Shown: in pieces, positions 18,810 through 27,473 of the stretch
Position numbering within the stretch: the stretch's first letter is position 1
Layout of the letters: the number at the start of each line of letters is the position of its first letter
Assembly (NCBI RefSeq): GCF_001466725.1
Contig: NZ_CP013650.1
Coordinates: 2,604,001-2,668,000 of the forward strand
DNA: 64,000 nucleotides
Direction of reading: 5' to 3'
From: Lacimicrobium alkaliphilum
GTDB taxonomy: Bacteria; Pseudomonadota; Gammaproteobacteria; Enterobacterales; Alteromonadaceae
Translations under genes and position numbers: made by a program
The notes under the pieces: generated by a model
What the model was told of the DNA's origin: nothing
Seen by the model: only the letters and a program-made list of their open reading frames with translations
The model's database searches: none

Positions 18810-19051
18810 GGTTTTCCATCCTTGTAAAAATAGGTGTTTATTCTGATATCGCGTTTTACGTTGTTATCTTGAAGCAATGATAGTCCAGAATTAAAAATAC
18901 GCTTTATGTCTCAATAAGTTAAATCTGGGTACGGAAGGATTTTCAGGCAGGATGTTTTTTATTCACAGGACTTTTATCATAGCCTGACTCAGGCTATGCT
19001 TGGCCCGGTTGCAGTAAAAAATACGAATCACCAGGCAACAAGGACGCATTG

Positions 19052-19246
19052 ATGGATCAAAATAATTTATCGACCCGGCAACAGCTGTTGACGGCGCTGG
19101 CCCGCCAGAGTGACGCGCTGGATGAGTATCTGAGCACCCCGGATGATGCCCGGATGGCCAGCAAGGTGATCGAATGTAACCGCGAGTTACTGGCCATACT
19201 GAAAAGCATTATGGATAAGCCCACCGATTCAGAGCCCCCGCGCTGA
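19052..19246 (+). CDS. Small hypothetical protein
   Basis: A 64-residue, soluble, probably helical protein (MDQNNLSTRQQLLTALARQSDALDEYL...). AAGGA lies 7 nt before the ATG at 19052; a TTG one codon earlier is possible. It stops directly beside the stop of the convergent Sua5-like gene. No family recognised. The strong ribosome site supports a real gene. Confidence 0.55.
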   Translation: MDQNNLSTRQQLLTALARQSDALDEYLSTPDDARMASKVIECNRELLAILKSIMDKPTDSEPPR

Positions 19247-20224
19247 TCACAACTGACTGGTAGCCCTTTGCAGACGATTGTTGATACCTCGCCACATTGT
19301 CGTCAAAGGAGGGTGCTCGATGATCAACAGCTCATTGTCAGATTGCTCAAAATCATGCAGCCGTAAATACAGCTCTCGGGCATAAAATACCGGGTCAACC
19401 GGCATCACAACCCAGTCGACATGCTGAAGATCGTAACGATTCGGCGTTAATGACCATACCTGAACCCGGCCCGCAGATTGCTGTTCAATCCTTTGTTTAA
19501 GTTCTTTTGGGGGACACAGACTGGCAGGTTTAGTCGGCGCATAATGACGAAGATCACTGCCTGACACCCTGGGTACATTACCCTCATTGGCATGCCCGTA
19601 AGCAGCAATGCCAAGCTTTATCAGTTCATTGTCCAGCAATCCGGGCCGAAGAATTCTCGGTTGATCTGTGCTCAGATCAACGATACTTGACTCGATACCC
19701 ACAGGGCACAGACCACCATCCACAACAGCGCCAATCTCGTTACCAAATTGCGCCACAACATGGGAGGCTGCTGTGGGGCTGATACGCCCATATTTATTCG
19801 CCGATGGTGCGGCCAGCGCACCACCAAACTCTCTTAATATGTCCAATGCCACCGGATGACCAGGTATCCGCAGTGCAATGGTGTCCTGGCCACCGGTGAC
19901 GATAGCCGGTGCCATCGCTGACTTTTTCAGTATCAGAGTAAGAGGTCCGGGCCAGAATTGTTCGGCCAGTTCATAGGCCAGTTCCGGTATATCCACTGCC
20001 CAGTCCGCCATTTGCCGACTGTCGCCAAGATGTACAATCAGCGGGTGGGTTAACGGCCGTTGCTTGGCCCTGAAAACCTTGCCGATGGCCTGCTCACTCG
20101 TGGCGTCAGCCGCCAGACCATAGACGGTTTCAGTGGGTATAGCCACCAGCTCACCACCGCGTAACAACGCCACAGCCTTTGAAATATCCTGACTCAACTC
20201 TCCGTCCAGTTCTAACCTGTTCAT
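19247..20224 (-). CDS. Sua5/YrdC/TsaC-family threonylcarbamoyl-AMP synthase
   Basis: A 325-residue protein with an N-terminal YrdC domain (GGELVAIPTETVYGLAADAT, FRAKQRPLTHPLIVH, PGPLTLIL, IALRIPGHP, APSANKYGRISPT) and a C-terminal Sua5 domain of about 110 residues. It makes threonylcarbamoyl-AMP for t6A at tRNA position 37. The long Sua5 form differs from the short TsaC usual in enterics. The ATG at 20224 has GAGG 5 nt upstream; the frame extends to 20377 but those codons lie inside the DUF6671 gene. Last gene of the dab operon by spacing (7 nt). Confidence 0.9.
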   Translation of the reverse strand: MNRLELDGELSQDISKAVALLRGGELVAIPTETVYGLAADATSEQAIGKVFRAKQRPLTHPLIVHLGDSRQMADWAVDIPELAYELAEQFWPGPLTLILKKSAMAPAIVTGGQDTIALRIPGHPVALDILREFGGALAAPSANKYGRISPTAASHVVAQFGNEIGAVVDGGLCPVGIESSIVDLSTDQPRILRPGLLDNELIKLGIAAYGHANEGNVPRVSGSDLRHYAPTKPASLCPPKELKQRIEQQSAGRVQVWSLTPNRYDLQHVDWVVMPVDPVFYARELYLRLHDFEQSDNELLIIEHPPLTTMWRGINNRLQRATSQL

Positions 20225-20231
20225 ACATACC

Positions 20232-21098
20232 TCATGGATTACAAATGGAACAATTAAATGGGTTGGCAAAATCATCGCTGACAGCCTCGAAGTGGCTGGC
20301 GTTACAGACACCACAACAGAAATATCTGCCTTTGGTAACGGTGGTGGGCGCCTGACATTGCTCACAGGGCAGCCCACCCAGGGCCTTAAATGGGCTGTAG
20401 CCAGGTGTGTGGCAAGTCGGACAAAGCCTCAGCAGATGTTCGAGCAACTGCTCTGCAGCCTTGCCAATCGTATGCATACGGCAAGGACAACAATGGGCTC
20501 TGAAGTCCCATTCGGCAAACACCTGATTCTGGGCAGAGCGCGACAAACAGTCTACAAAGGCCCGTTCGAGGTCGTTAACAGACTGGATGCCGGTGACAGG
20601 ACAGAGGTCGCTGTCATTATCGGCCCTGAGCACTATGCCCTGGGCGGGAAAGCCACTTTCTCTGGCGTATTTTTCCAGCTTTGCATAATCACTGGTGGTC
20701 AGGCTTGATGCCGAAACCACCGTCTGATGTTGTGCACTGATACAAAAATCCCGTTTGGCATCAAACCACACCAGAATTTCACTGTTCAGACAGGCAAGCC
20801 CGCCCAGTGCGCTGGAGTCAAAGCTGCCTTCACTGCCTATACCGATACTGAGACCACTGCGCCTGGCCGCCAGACGCGCCTTCTTTTCAGCTGTGACAAG
20901 TTGATCATCCACTCTGGCAACAGTGCGGGTAAAATTGCCCAGACTGTCGGTGTCGAACCCCTCATCCACCTCCAGCTCAATACTCAATCCCCGGCTCAGT
21001 ACAGGCGCTATTACCTGCTCCTTTTTATGTTTCGTCAGCAAACAAACAGAGGCCTGAAAATAGGGATGATGGGCGAGTTCTGCGTTGTTTTGCATCAT
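20232..21098 (-). CDS. DUF6671-like protein with C-terminal zinc-ribbon cysteines
   Basis: A 288-residue protein. An alpha/beta N-terminal part (ASVCLLTKHKKEQVIAPVLSRGLSIELEVDEGFDTDSLGNFTR...RSGLSIGIGSEGSF) is followed by a cysteine-rich end with CCPC, CPTCH, CEQC and CCGVC pairs. I recall this as the DUF6671 family; function unknown. It overlaps the dabA stop by 4 nt, so it is co-translated with the inorganic-carbon pump. A role in pump maturation, metal supply or regulation is possible but unproven. Confidence 0.72.
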   Translation of the reverse strand: MMQNNAELAHHPYFQASVCLLTKHKKEQVIAPVLSRGLSIELEVDEGFDTDSLGNFTRTVARVDDQLVTAEKKARLAARRSGLSIGIGSEGSFDSSALGGLACLNSEILVWFDAKRDFCISAQHQTVVSASSLTTSDYAKLEKYARESGFPAQGIVLRADNDSDLCPVTGIQSVNDLERAFVDCLSRSAQNQVFAEWDFRAHCCPCRMHTIGKAAEQLLEHLLRLCPTCHTPGYSPFKALGGLPCEQCQAPTTVTKGRYFCCGVCNASHFEAVSDDFANPFNCSICNP

Positions 21099-23605
21099 AA
21101 AGAGTCCTCATGTTCCTTTTCCCTGATTGAAGCGCTCTGATGCTGCTGCCGCCCTTCAGGTTCACCGGTCTTGCTTAACAGCGACGCCTGCAAGTGATCG
21201 AAGGGCAGCCATCTTCCGGCGATATACCGCTGTGGCCGCCTGAGGCCACTGAACAGATACAGCCACTGATTATCAACCAGGTGCTTAACCTGGGGATGTT
21301 TCTCCACAATTTCTGCAATTGCATGCTTCGGGGCGTCGATCACCACGGTTAAACGCAACGGATGATGTACCCAATCTTTGCCATCATGTACCGACTGCAT
21401 TGACAGACCCGTGCGCAGATCACCGCCGTTTCCTTCAAACACACCGATGTTGCCACCCACCACGTTATGCAGCACCTTATTGCCACTGCCGTAGCGAAGG
21501 TTGTCTGTCACCGAGGCGTAGTACTGAAAGTTGATCCAGTGAGTCACCAACATGGGGGCGGTGATGATCTGCTCCAGTAACTGATAACCCGAGTCCTGAC
21601 TGTGCTCATAGTCATGCAGGAATGTGCGTCCGCACAGATCTATCCCACGGGTTTTCCATCTGGGCGCCACAATGAAGCTGGCATTGTTTGCCAGCCCCCA
21701 TTCCGGGCGCACCTGTGACCAGTCATGGCTGCGCTGAATGAAGTTTTTTCTTAAAGATTGTCCCTTCTCCATCGTCAGTGACTGCCCCGCCCCGGAGCTA
21801 GCCCGGTGTTGCCGGGTCAATTCCGAGGCTCGTTGCAACCAATCTTCAACCTCAGCCATATCGCCATCATCCGGAGTGTTGAATAATCGGATATCTTCCG
21901 TGGTGGTGTTGTGCAGCCCGGCGATAAAGCGTGAATTGGCAGGGACCATGATCCCATGGCGTATTAATCCATCGCGAACCTCTGCATTATTGAGCAAGGT
22001 TGCCAGAGCCTTACTGTTAACCTCACCGGTTTGCCCGCCACAGGCACCACAATCCAGACCCGCCGCATGGGGGTTATTATGACTTTCACTACCATGGCCA
22101 ATCAGCAATATCTTCTCAGCAAAATCCCGGGTAAGGCCCATTCCGGTGAGAATTTGCGCGGCCATATTGACCTGCTCATCAATGTCTATTTTCTGATCCG
22201 GCTCGCTGCAGGAAACCAGGTCAAACTTAACCGGCTTACCTTGTGATAAAGCCGATACCGGATGATTGGGCTGCTGAGTCGGCAAGAAGCTCTGGCGGAA
22301 TAGCTTCAGCGCATAAGCAGGACCGGTGGTTTCTACAAAAGTGAAGGCACTGGGTGCCGCATGCTTAAAACGCTGCCAGGCCTGACGAATCGAAAAACCA
22401 TGGTAAACCGGCGTTTCCTCAACCGACTCAACCAGCCGGTATGCCGGTTTCAGTAAACCCGGTAACTGCGGCCGGCGGTAATAACACCCTTTTGGCTGGT
22501 ACTCTGCCGCCAGGCCAAAAAAACCCGCGAAGCCTTTGGTCTGAATATCCGGGCTGAGTGATTCCAGCGCCCGACGATATGGCTCAGAACGCACATCAAT
22601 ACAAAACACCGCCTGCATCTTCGGCTGCACGGCATCGGGTTTCTCTGTTTGCGCAGCGAGACCTGTGAATAAGACCTGCTGATAAGACAGCTCCAGCGCC
22701 TGTTGCCATAACCAGTCATACTGCTGAATACCAAAATTAAACTGCTCATAATCATTCATCTGCTGCTGGCTCAGTTGCCACTGACGCTGCAGGCTGGCGG
22801 AATGATAATGACGGAAAAGCACACAATCCCAGGCGGCCCGGATCGCCAACAACTCTTCAAGAACAGTGCACTGCATACCCTTGCGCCCGGCTTCCTGCTG
22901 TTGATAAGCACACCAGCTTGCCCAGCCATTAATACTCAACATCAATGCATGCAGGTAAGGTTGTAATGATGCTTCCTGCAGTTCCAGTGCCTGAGGGAGC
23001 TGCTGCCACAGCTGCTGATAGTCTTCAGGCAGCCGGGTAAACTGATGATGAATATCCGGATCGCCCATCAGCAACCCAATTCCGCGATCATGGCGCACTG
23101 TATTCAGCCAACTGTTATACAGGCCAGTATGGGTAGAAACCTTCCACTTAGCCTGATGTTCATCGAAATAGGCGGCACAAAACTGACTGATCTGATGAAT
23201 GATTTCTTCAACCCAGGCGATGTTGCGGGTCATATCGCGCCCGGCATCCACAAGATGGGAAACCAGTCTGGATTCGTGGGTATGGCGCTCAGTACTGATA
23301 TGAGCCAGCAATGACTCTGTGGTCACCCCTTCACACCCTTTGGCCACTTGTTGCAAATGTGACAGCTGTATCTGCCCAAGCTCGTAACATTGACGATAAT
23401 AATATCTGGGCATCAGTACCTGCGCCCCACTGCAACTGGCTAATTGCGCCGCCACCTTATCGATGCTCTGATGAGTCAGCTTCCACCAGGGATTGACGGC
23501 GATAAACTGATCCAGCGGCCAGACCGGGGTGACAGACTGGCAGACCTGCTCAACGGCCTGCTTTACCGCGTTATTTTGCGACAAGGATGCATAATGAGGC
23601 TGCAT
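21095..23605 (-). CDS. dabA: DabA, inorganic carbon transporter catalytic subunit (DUF2309)
   Basis: An 836-residue DUF2309 protein, the carbonic-anhydrase-like subunit of the DAB dissolved-inorganic-carbon accumulation complex. Candidate zinc ligands and active-site residues are all present: Cys335 and Asp337 (FCIDVRSEP), His504 (IGHGSESHNNP) and Cys519 (DCGACGG). Their spacing is close to that in characterised DabA. It is soluble and needs DabB for membrane attachment. The start overlaps the dabB stop (TAATG) and the stop overlaps the DUF6671 gene. The complex is thought to turn CO2 into bicarbonate one way, powered by ion flow. Confidence 0.92.
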   Translation of the reverse strand: MQPHYASLSQNNAVKQAVEQVCQSVTPVWPLDQFIAVNPWWKLTHQSIDKVAAQLASCSGAQVLMPRYYYRQCYELGQIQLSHLQQVAKGCEGVTTESLLAHISTERHTHESRLVSHLVDAGRDMTRNIAWVEEIIHQISQFCAAYFDEHQAKWKVSTHTGLYNSWLNTVRHDRGIGLLMGDPDIHHQFTRLPEDYQQLWQQLPQALELQEASLQPYLHALMLSINGWASWCAYQQQEAGRKGMQCTVLEELLAIRAAWDCVLFRHYHSASLQRQWQLSQQQMNDYEQFNFGIQQYDWLWQQALELSYQQVLFTGLAAQTEKPDAVQPKMQAVFCIDVRSEPYRRALESLSPDIQTKGFAGFFGLAAEYQPKGCYYRRPQLPGLLKPAYRLVESVEETPVYHGFSIRQAWQRFKHAAPSAFTFVETTGPAYALKLFRQSFLPTQQPNHPVSALSQGKPVKFDLVSCSEPDQKIDIDEQVNMAAQILTGMGLTRDFAEKILLIGHGSESHNNPHAAGLDCGACGGQTGEVNSKALATLLNNAEVRDGLIRHGIMVPANSRFIAGLHNTTTEDIRLFNTPDDGDMAEVEDWLQRASELTRQHRASSGAGQSLTMEKGQSLRKNFIQRSHDWSQVRPEWGLANNASFIVAPRWKTRGIDLCGRTFLHDYEHSQDSGYQLLEQIITAPMLVTHWINFQYYASVTDNLRYGSGNKVLHNVVGGNIGVFEGNGGDLRTGLSMQSVHDGKDWVHHPLRLTVVIDAPKHAIAEIVEKHPQVKHLVDNQWLYLFSGLRRPQRYIAGRWLPFDHLQASLLSKTGEPEGRQQHQSASIREKEHEDSL

Positions 23606-25173
23606 TAATAATCTCCTGTTTTAGCCACTGGTGCGGGAGAGCCCATACCACTGAGGGCAAAACTCTTCAGTCTGACCGGCCATATCCTCATTGCCTGGCG
23701 TGTAAACCATTCATCCAGGTATAAACCGGCGTAAAGCAACGGATAAAGCCACTGCGACAATGCACTGCGGGGATACACTCTGATAACCACATACAACAGG
23801 TAAAACAGGCTGAATGTGAGCATCACCAGCACAGCCTGGGTCGCTGATGCCACCGATGCCGGCGTAATCGCCTTGGTGATGTCCGCAAAAAACTGATGCC
23901 AGAGTGCATAGAACAAGGCCAGCGTTACCACTACCGGTACGACCATAAGTTTGGCCAGCGCAAGAGGTTGCTTCAGGCCTTCGATAAGAATGACACACAG
24001 GGCGATATTGATGATCCACAGCAGACTCATATAGCCATAGTTTCCAGCAGCCCAGGCATCGGAGAACCAAAGCGCAGCCATAAAGCCGGTAAACAGTGTT
24101 ACAGAGACCACGCTCGCCAGTGGCAGGTTAGGTTTGATGGGCGGCATGGCCAGTCGGGCGCGAATAAATTCGTTAACGGTATTGCCGGCATTAAGAAAGC
24201 TGTACGCCTTGTATAAGGAATGCGCCAGCAGATGTAACAACGCCAGATCGTACGCGCCGAGGCCACATTCGAGCAGCATAAAGCCCATCTGTGCACAGGT
24301 AGACCAGGCCAGCATCACCTTGATACTGATGCGGGTCATCATAATCAGACTGGCTATAATCGCCGTGACACTACCAAAAAAGATCAACAGGGTATTGGCA
24401 TAGTCTGCCTGAGCCAGCAAGGGACTGAAGCGAATAATCAAAAAACCGCCGATATTGACAATGCCTGCATGCAACAGCGCTGAAACCGGTGTCGGCGCTT
24501 CCATAACCTGCAGCAACCAGCCATGAAAGGGTAACTGAGCACATTTTAAGATTGCCACCAATGCGATAAGCATTGCCGCTATGCTGACATTCACTGATGA
24601 GGGCTGCACCTGACTCAGCAGCGTCGATATTGACAGTGTCTGAAACTCAATCATCAGTAAGATAATGGCGAGCAGAAGTGCCAGGTCGGCGATACGGCTG
24701 AGAATAAACTTCTTGTGAGCTGCCAGCACCGCCTTGGGGCGATCCGGATAAAATACCAGCAAGCGGTGCAATGTCAGACTACAGGCCACCCAACTGATAA
24801 ACAGCACCAGAAGATTGTCAGTAACCACCAGCATACCGACAGTACCCAGTGTAGCCAGAAACCAGCGCTGATAGTAAAGCTGGCGCTTTTCCCCGGCCAG
24901 ATAGTTGCGTGAAAAGCGCAGAATAATCAAACCGATAAAACTGACCATCACCAACATCAGGGCGCTGAGCACATCCAGCCGGATGGTAACTAAGGCATAA
25001 ACAGGTTCAGGCAGTCCCATCAGCCCCAGCGCGCCGAGAACCGACATGACACAAGCCATAGAAACGGTACTGAGAGTATAACGCCAGGCTCTCTGTGTGG
25101 CGGGCAACAGCAGTGCACCGAGCAGCAAAATAACAGGTGTAGCGAAGAAAAGCAGCGCTGTAACAGTTGCCAT
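23605..25173 (-). CDS. dabB: DabB, NuoL/MrpA-like membrane subunit of the inorganic carbon transporter
   Basis: A 522-residue polytopic protein of the proton-conducting NADH dehydrogenase subunit 5 family, with about 13-14 helices. It has the family segments WVACSLTLHRLLVFY, CAQLPFHGWLLQVMEAPTPVSALLHAGIVN (the H/K region of antiporter-like subunits) and LLHLLAHSLYKAYSFLNAG. Its position next to DUF2309 and lack of other nuo or mrp genes identify it as DabB. It is thought to pass H+ or Na+ inward to drive DabA. First gene of the operon, divergent from the LysR gene by 112 nt. Confidence 0.9.
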   Translation of the reverse strand: MATVTALLFFATPVILLLGALLLPATQRAWRYTLSTVSMACVMSVLGALGLMGLPEPVYALVTIRLDVLSALMLVMVSFIGLIILRFSRNYLAGEKRQLYYQRWFLATLGTVGMLVVTDNLLVLFISWVACSLTLHRLLVFYPDRPKAVLAAHKKFILSRIADLALLLAIILLMIEFQTLSISTLLSQVQPSSVNVSIAAMLIALVAILKCAQLPFHGWLLQVMEAPTPVSALLHAGIVNIGGFLIIRFSPLLAQADYANTLLIFFGSVTAIIASLIMMTRISIKVMLAWSTCAQMGFMLLECGLGAYDLALLHLLAHSLYKAYSFLNAGNTVNEFIRARLAMPPIKPNLPLASVVSVTLFTGFMAALWFSDAWAAGNYGYMSLLWIINIALCVILIEGLKQPLALAKLMVVPVVVTLALFYALWHQFFADITKAITPASVASATQAVLVMLTFSLFYLLYVVIRVYPRSALSQWLYPLLYAGLYLDEWFTRQAMRIWPVRLKSFALSGMGSPAPVAKTGDY

Positions 25174-25227
25174 TGAATCCCCCTTTATTGACCCGGGTGA
25201 TTCTCGTTCTTGTTTTAATTTAAGTAA

Positions 25228-25249
25228 AATATATATATATTCATATATC
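25228..25249. promoter_or_regulatory. AT-rich imperfect palindrome between dabB and its LysR regulator
   Basis: An ATATAT-ATTC-ATATAT palindrome within an alternating AT run sits midway in the 112-bp divergent region. LysR-type regulators usually bind T-N11-A dyads in just such a place. Simple AT content could also produce it by chance. Confidence 0.3.
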
Positions 25250-25285
25250 GTTCTCTTTTAATTAACTTAAGAATTCAGCACCATC

Positions 25286-26182
25286 ATGCCGAGACTTAAC
25301 TATCACCACTTGTTTTACTTCTGGCGTGTCGCCAAGGGTAAGAACCTGACTCAGGTTGCCCGTGAACTGCACGTGTCACAATCGGCTTTGTCGATGCAGA
25401 TTAAACAATTAGAAGAGCAAATGGGCCACCCCCTGTTCCGTCGTGAGGGTCGTCAGCTGCACCTTACCGAGCCCGGCAGGATTGCTCTGGAATATGCCGA
25501 AGAAATCTTTAATAAGGGGGAAGAATTGCGCGCTTTTATGCGCGACCATTCTACGGGGCATACCCGACAGCTTAGGATTGGAGCAGTCGCCACACTGTCA
25601 CGTAATTTTCTTGAAGCTTTTATCCGCCCGTTACTGCCACAAGAGGATATCAGGCTCAGTCTTCGATCTGCTGGCCTGGATGAACTGCTTAAAGAACTGG
25701 CCGAACATAATCTTGATCTGGTGCTGTCTAATATTCCGGTGATAGCGGATCGGGAAAGATCCTGGCGCAGTCAGCGCATCGCGCGCCAGGCGGTCAGCGT
25801 CATCGGTCATCCGGACAAACGTGCTCAGTACACTGATATAGGCGATCTGGCCCATCAGCGGCTGCTGGTGCCGGGTCCGCACAGTGAAATACGTATGGCC
25901 TTTGAGCTGGTCTGCCAGCAATGGCAGATCCAGCCGAAGATTATGGCCGAAGTCGATGATATGGCTATGCTCAGGCTGCTGGCCAGAGATACCCAGTGCC
26001 TCGCCATTTTGCCAGGTGTAGTGGTCAAGGATGAGATTCGAAAAGGGGAACTGATCGAGCTTGGGCAACTGACCGATGTGCATGAGAACTTTTATGCCGT
26101 AACCATTCGCCGCCAGTTCCAGTTGCCGATAGTGACAGAATTACTCAAACGGGGATCCGAGGATATTCTGGCTGTCAGTTAA
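25286..26182 (+). CDS. LysR-family regulator, NhaR-like, divergent from dabBA
   Basis: A 298-residue LysR regulator. The N-terminal HTH is NYHHLFYFWRVAKGKNLTQVARELHVSQSALSMQIKQLEEQMGHPLFRR, close to NhaR-type members. An effector-binding periplasmic-protein-like domain follows (about 90-295). By position it is the likely regulator of the dab operon; CO2-responsive LysR proteins (CbbR, CcmR) do this job elsewhere. Its stop overlaps the convergent Na/Pi gene by 4 nt. Confidence 0.88.
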   Translation: MPRLNYHHLFYFWRVAKGKNLTQVARELHVSQSALSMQIKQLEEQMGHPLFRREGRQLHLTEPGRIALEYAEEIFNKGEELRAFMRDHSTGHTRQLRIGAVATLSRNFLEAFIRPLLPQEDIRLSLRSAGLDELLKELAEHNLDLVLSNIPVIADRERSWRSQRIARQAVSVIGHPDKRAQYTDIGDLAHQRLLVPGPHSEIRMAFELVCQQWQIQPKIMAEVDDMAMLRLLARDTQCLAILPGVVVKDEIRKGELIELGQLTDVHENFYAVTIRRQFQLPIVTELLKRGSEDILAVS

Positions 26183-27375
26183 AGAACCTGGTCGATACCA
26201 ATAAAAGACAGCGGCACCACAAAAAATACGCCCAGAATATAACCCGCCACATACAGCTTGTTGCGCTCAGCCAACAGCGCCAGAAATTCAGCCATATAAA
26301 CCGGAACAGAGCGTAAAAACGGCAAGCCAAAGATCACCGCTATCGCCAGCAGATTAAACAACAAATGCACCAGCGCAATTTGCAAAGCCAGAGCGGCAGT
26401 GGGCCCGCTGATGGCGGTGGCAGCGAGCAACGCCGTTACGGTGGTACCCACATTGGCGCCCAGGGTAAACGCATAGATTTGCCTGAGACTGAACAAGCCC
26501 GAACCGGCCAGAGGTACAATCAGCGCCGTTGTTGTCGATGATGACTGCACCAGCACTGTCATTAAGGTACCAGAAGCAATACCGGCCAGTGGGCCCCTGC
26601 CAATGGCGGCATGCATAATCTGCTTCGCCCGGCCCACCAGCAAACTGCGCAGCAATTTACCTATGTTGGACACCACAAACAAAATCAGCGCAATACCGAC
26701 CACAATCAGAGCAACGCCGGAGAAGCTCCCGGGCAACCAGGAGGTGGAGAGTTTAAGCAAATCCGATGCAGGCGAGAGCAGCACACTGATAAAATTCACC
26801 TCACTGAGGTTGATACTGCTGCCCGAATAAATCTGCTGGGAAATCACAGCAGAAATACGCTCCAGGGGATGAAACAATAACTCCAGTGGCAATAACACCG
26901 CCACAGCCATCAGATTAAAGCAATCATGCACTGTCGCCGCGGCAAAAGCCTTGCGAAATTCCGTTACCTGACGCACATGGCCCAGACTGACCAGGGTACT
27001 GGTCAGTGATGTGCCGATATTGGCCCCCATCGCCATCGGAATGGCGATACTCATGGGTAAACCACCGGCAACCAGCCCGACGATGACCGAGGTAGCGGTA
27101 CTCGAACTTTGCATCAATGCCGTAGCTACCAGCCCTACAACCAGTGCAATCAAAGGGTTTGAGGCAAAGGCAAACAAATCTCTGGCGTCATCACCGGCCA
27201 CCGCTTTGAAGCCATCACCAATGGCGCCCACCGCAGCCAGCAACAGATAAATCAACACCATTACCAGCAACCAGGCACGCCAGCGACCGCGGCCACTGGC
27301 CTGCCTGAGCGTTAACTCAGGCTGATAAACACCAATTTCAGAGTTGCCTGCCACAATCGCCCCTGCGTCATACAA
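26179..27375 (-). CDS. Na/phosphate cotransporter family protein (NptA/YjbB type)
   Basis: A 398-residue membrane protein with two inverted PF02690-type repeats, each with the QSSS signature: ALMQSSSTATSVIVGLVAGG and VLVQSSSTTTALIVPLAGSG. It lacks the C-terminal PhoU-like domain of YjbB. It moves phosphate with Na+, inward or as an exporter. The start is uncertain: TTG at 27375 gives the longest form, while GTG at 27354 has AGGGG 5 nt upstream and may be the real one. Confidence 0.85.
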   Translation of the reverse strand: MYDAGAIVAGNSEIGVYQPELTLRQASGRGRWRAWLLVMVLIYLLLAAVGAIGDGFKAVAGDDARDLFAFASNPLIALVVGLVATALMQSSSTATSVIVGLVAGGLPMSIAIPMAMGANIGTSLTSTLVSLGHVRQVTEFRKAFAAATVHDCFNLMAVAVLLPLELLFHPLERISAVISQQIYSGSSINLSEVNFISVLLSPASDLLKLSTSWLPGSFSGVALIVVGIALILFVVSNIGKLLRSLLVGRAKQIMHAAIGRGPLAGIASGTLMTVLVQSSSTTTALIVPLAGSGLFSLRQIYAFTLGANVGTTVTALLAATAISGPTAALALQIALVHLLFNLLAIAVIFGLPFLRSVPVYMAEFLALLAERNKLYVAGYILGVFFVVPLSFIGIDQVL

Positions 27376-27473
27376 AAGGCCATTGTCCTGTTAATATATG
27401 ACGCTAGTATTACCAGGTTTGAAAAAGTGCCAGACCCGTCACTAAGGTTTGGCGGCAACGACACAAATCAGGC

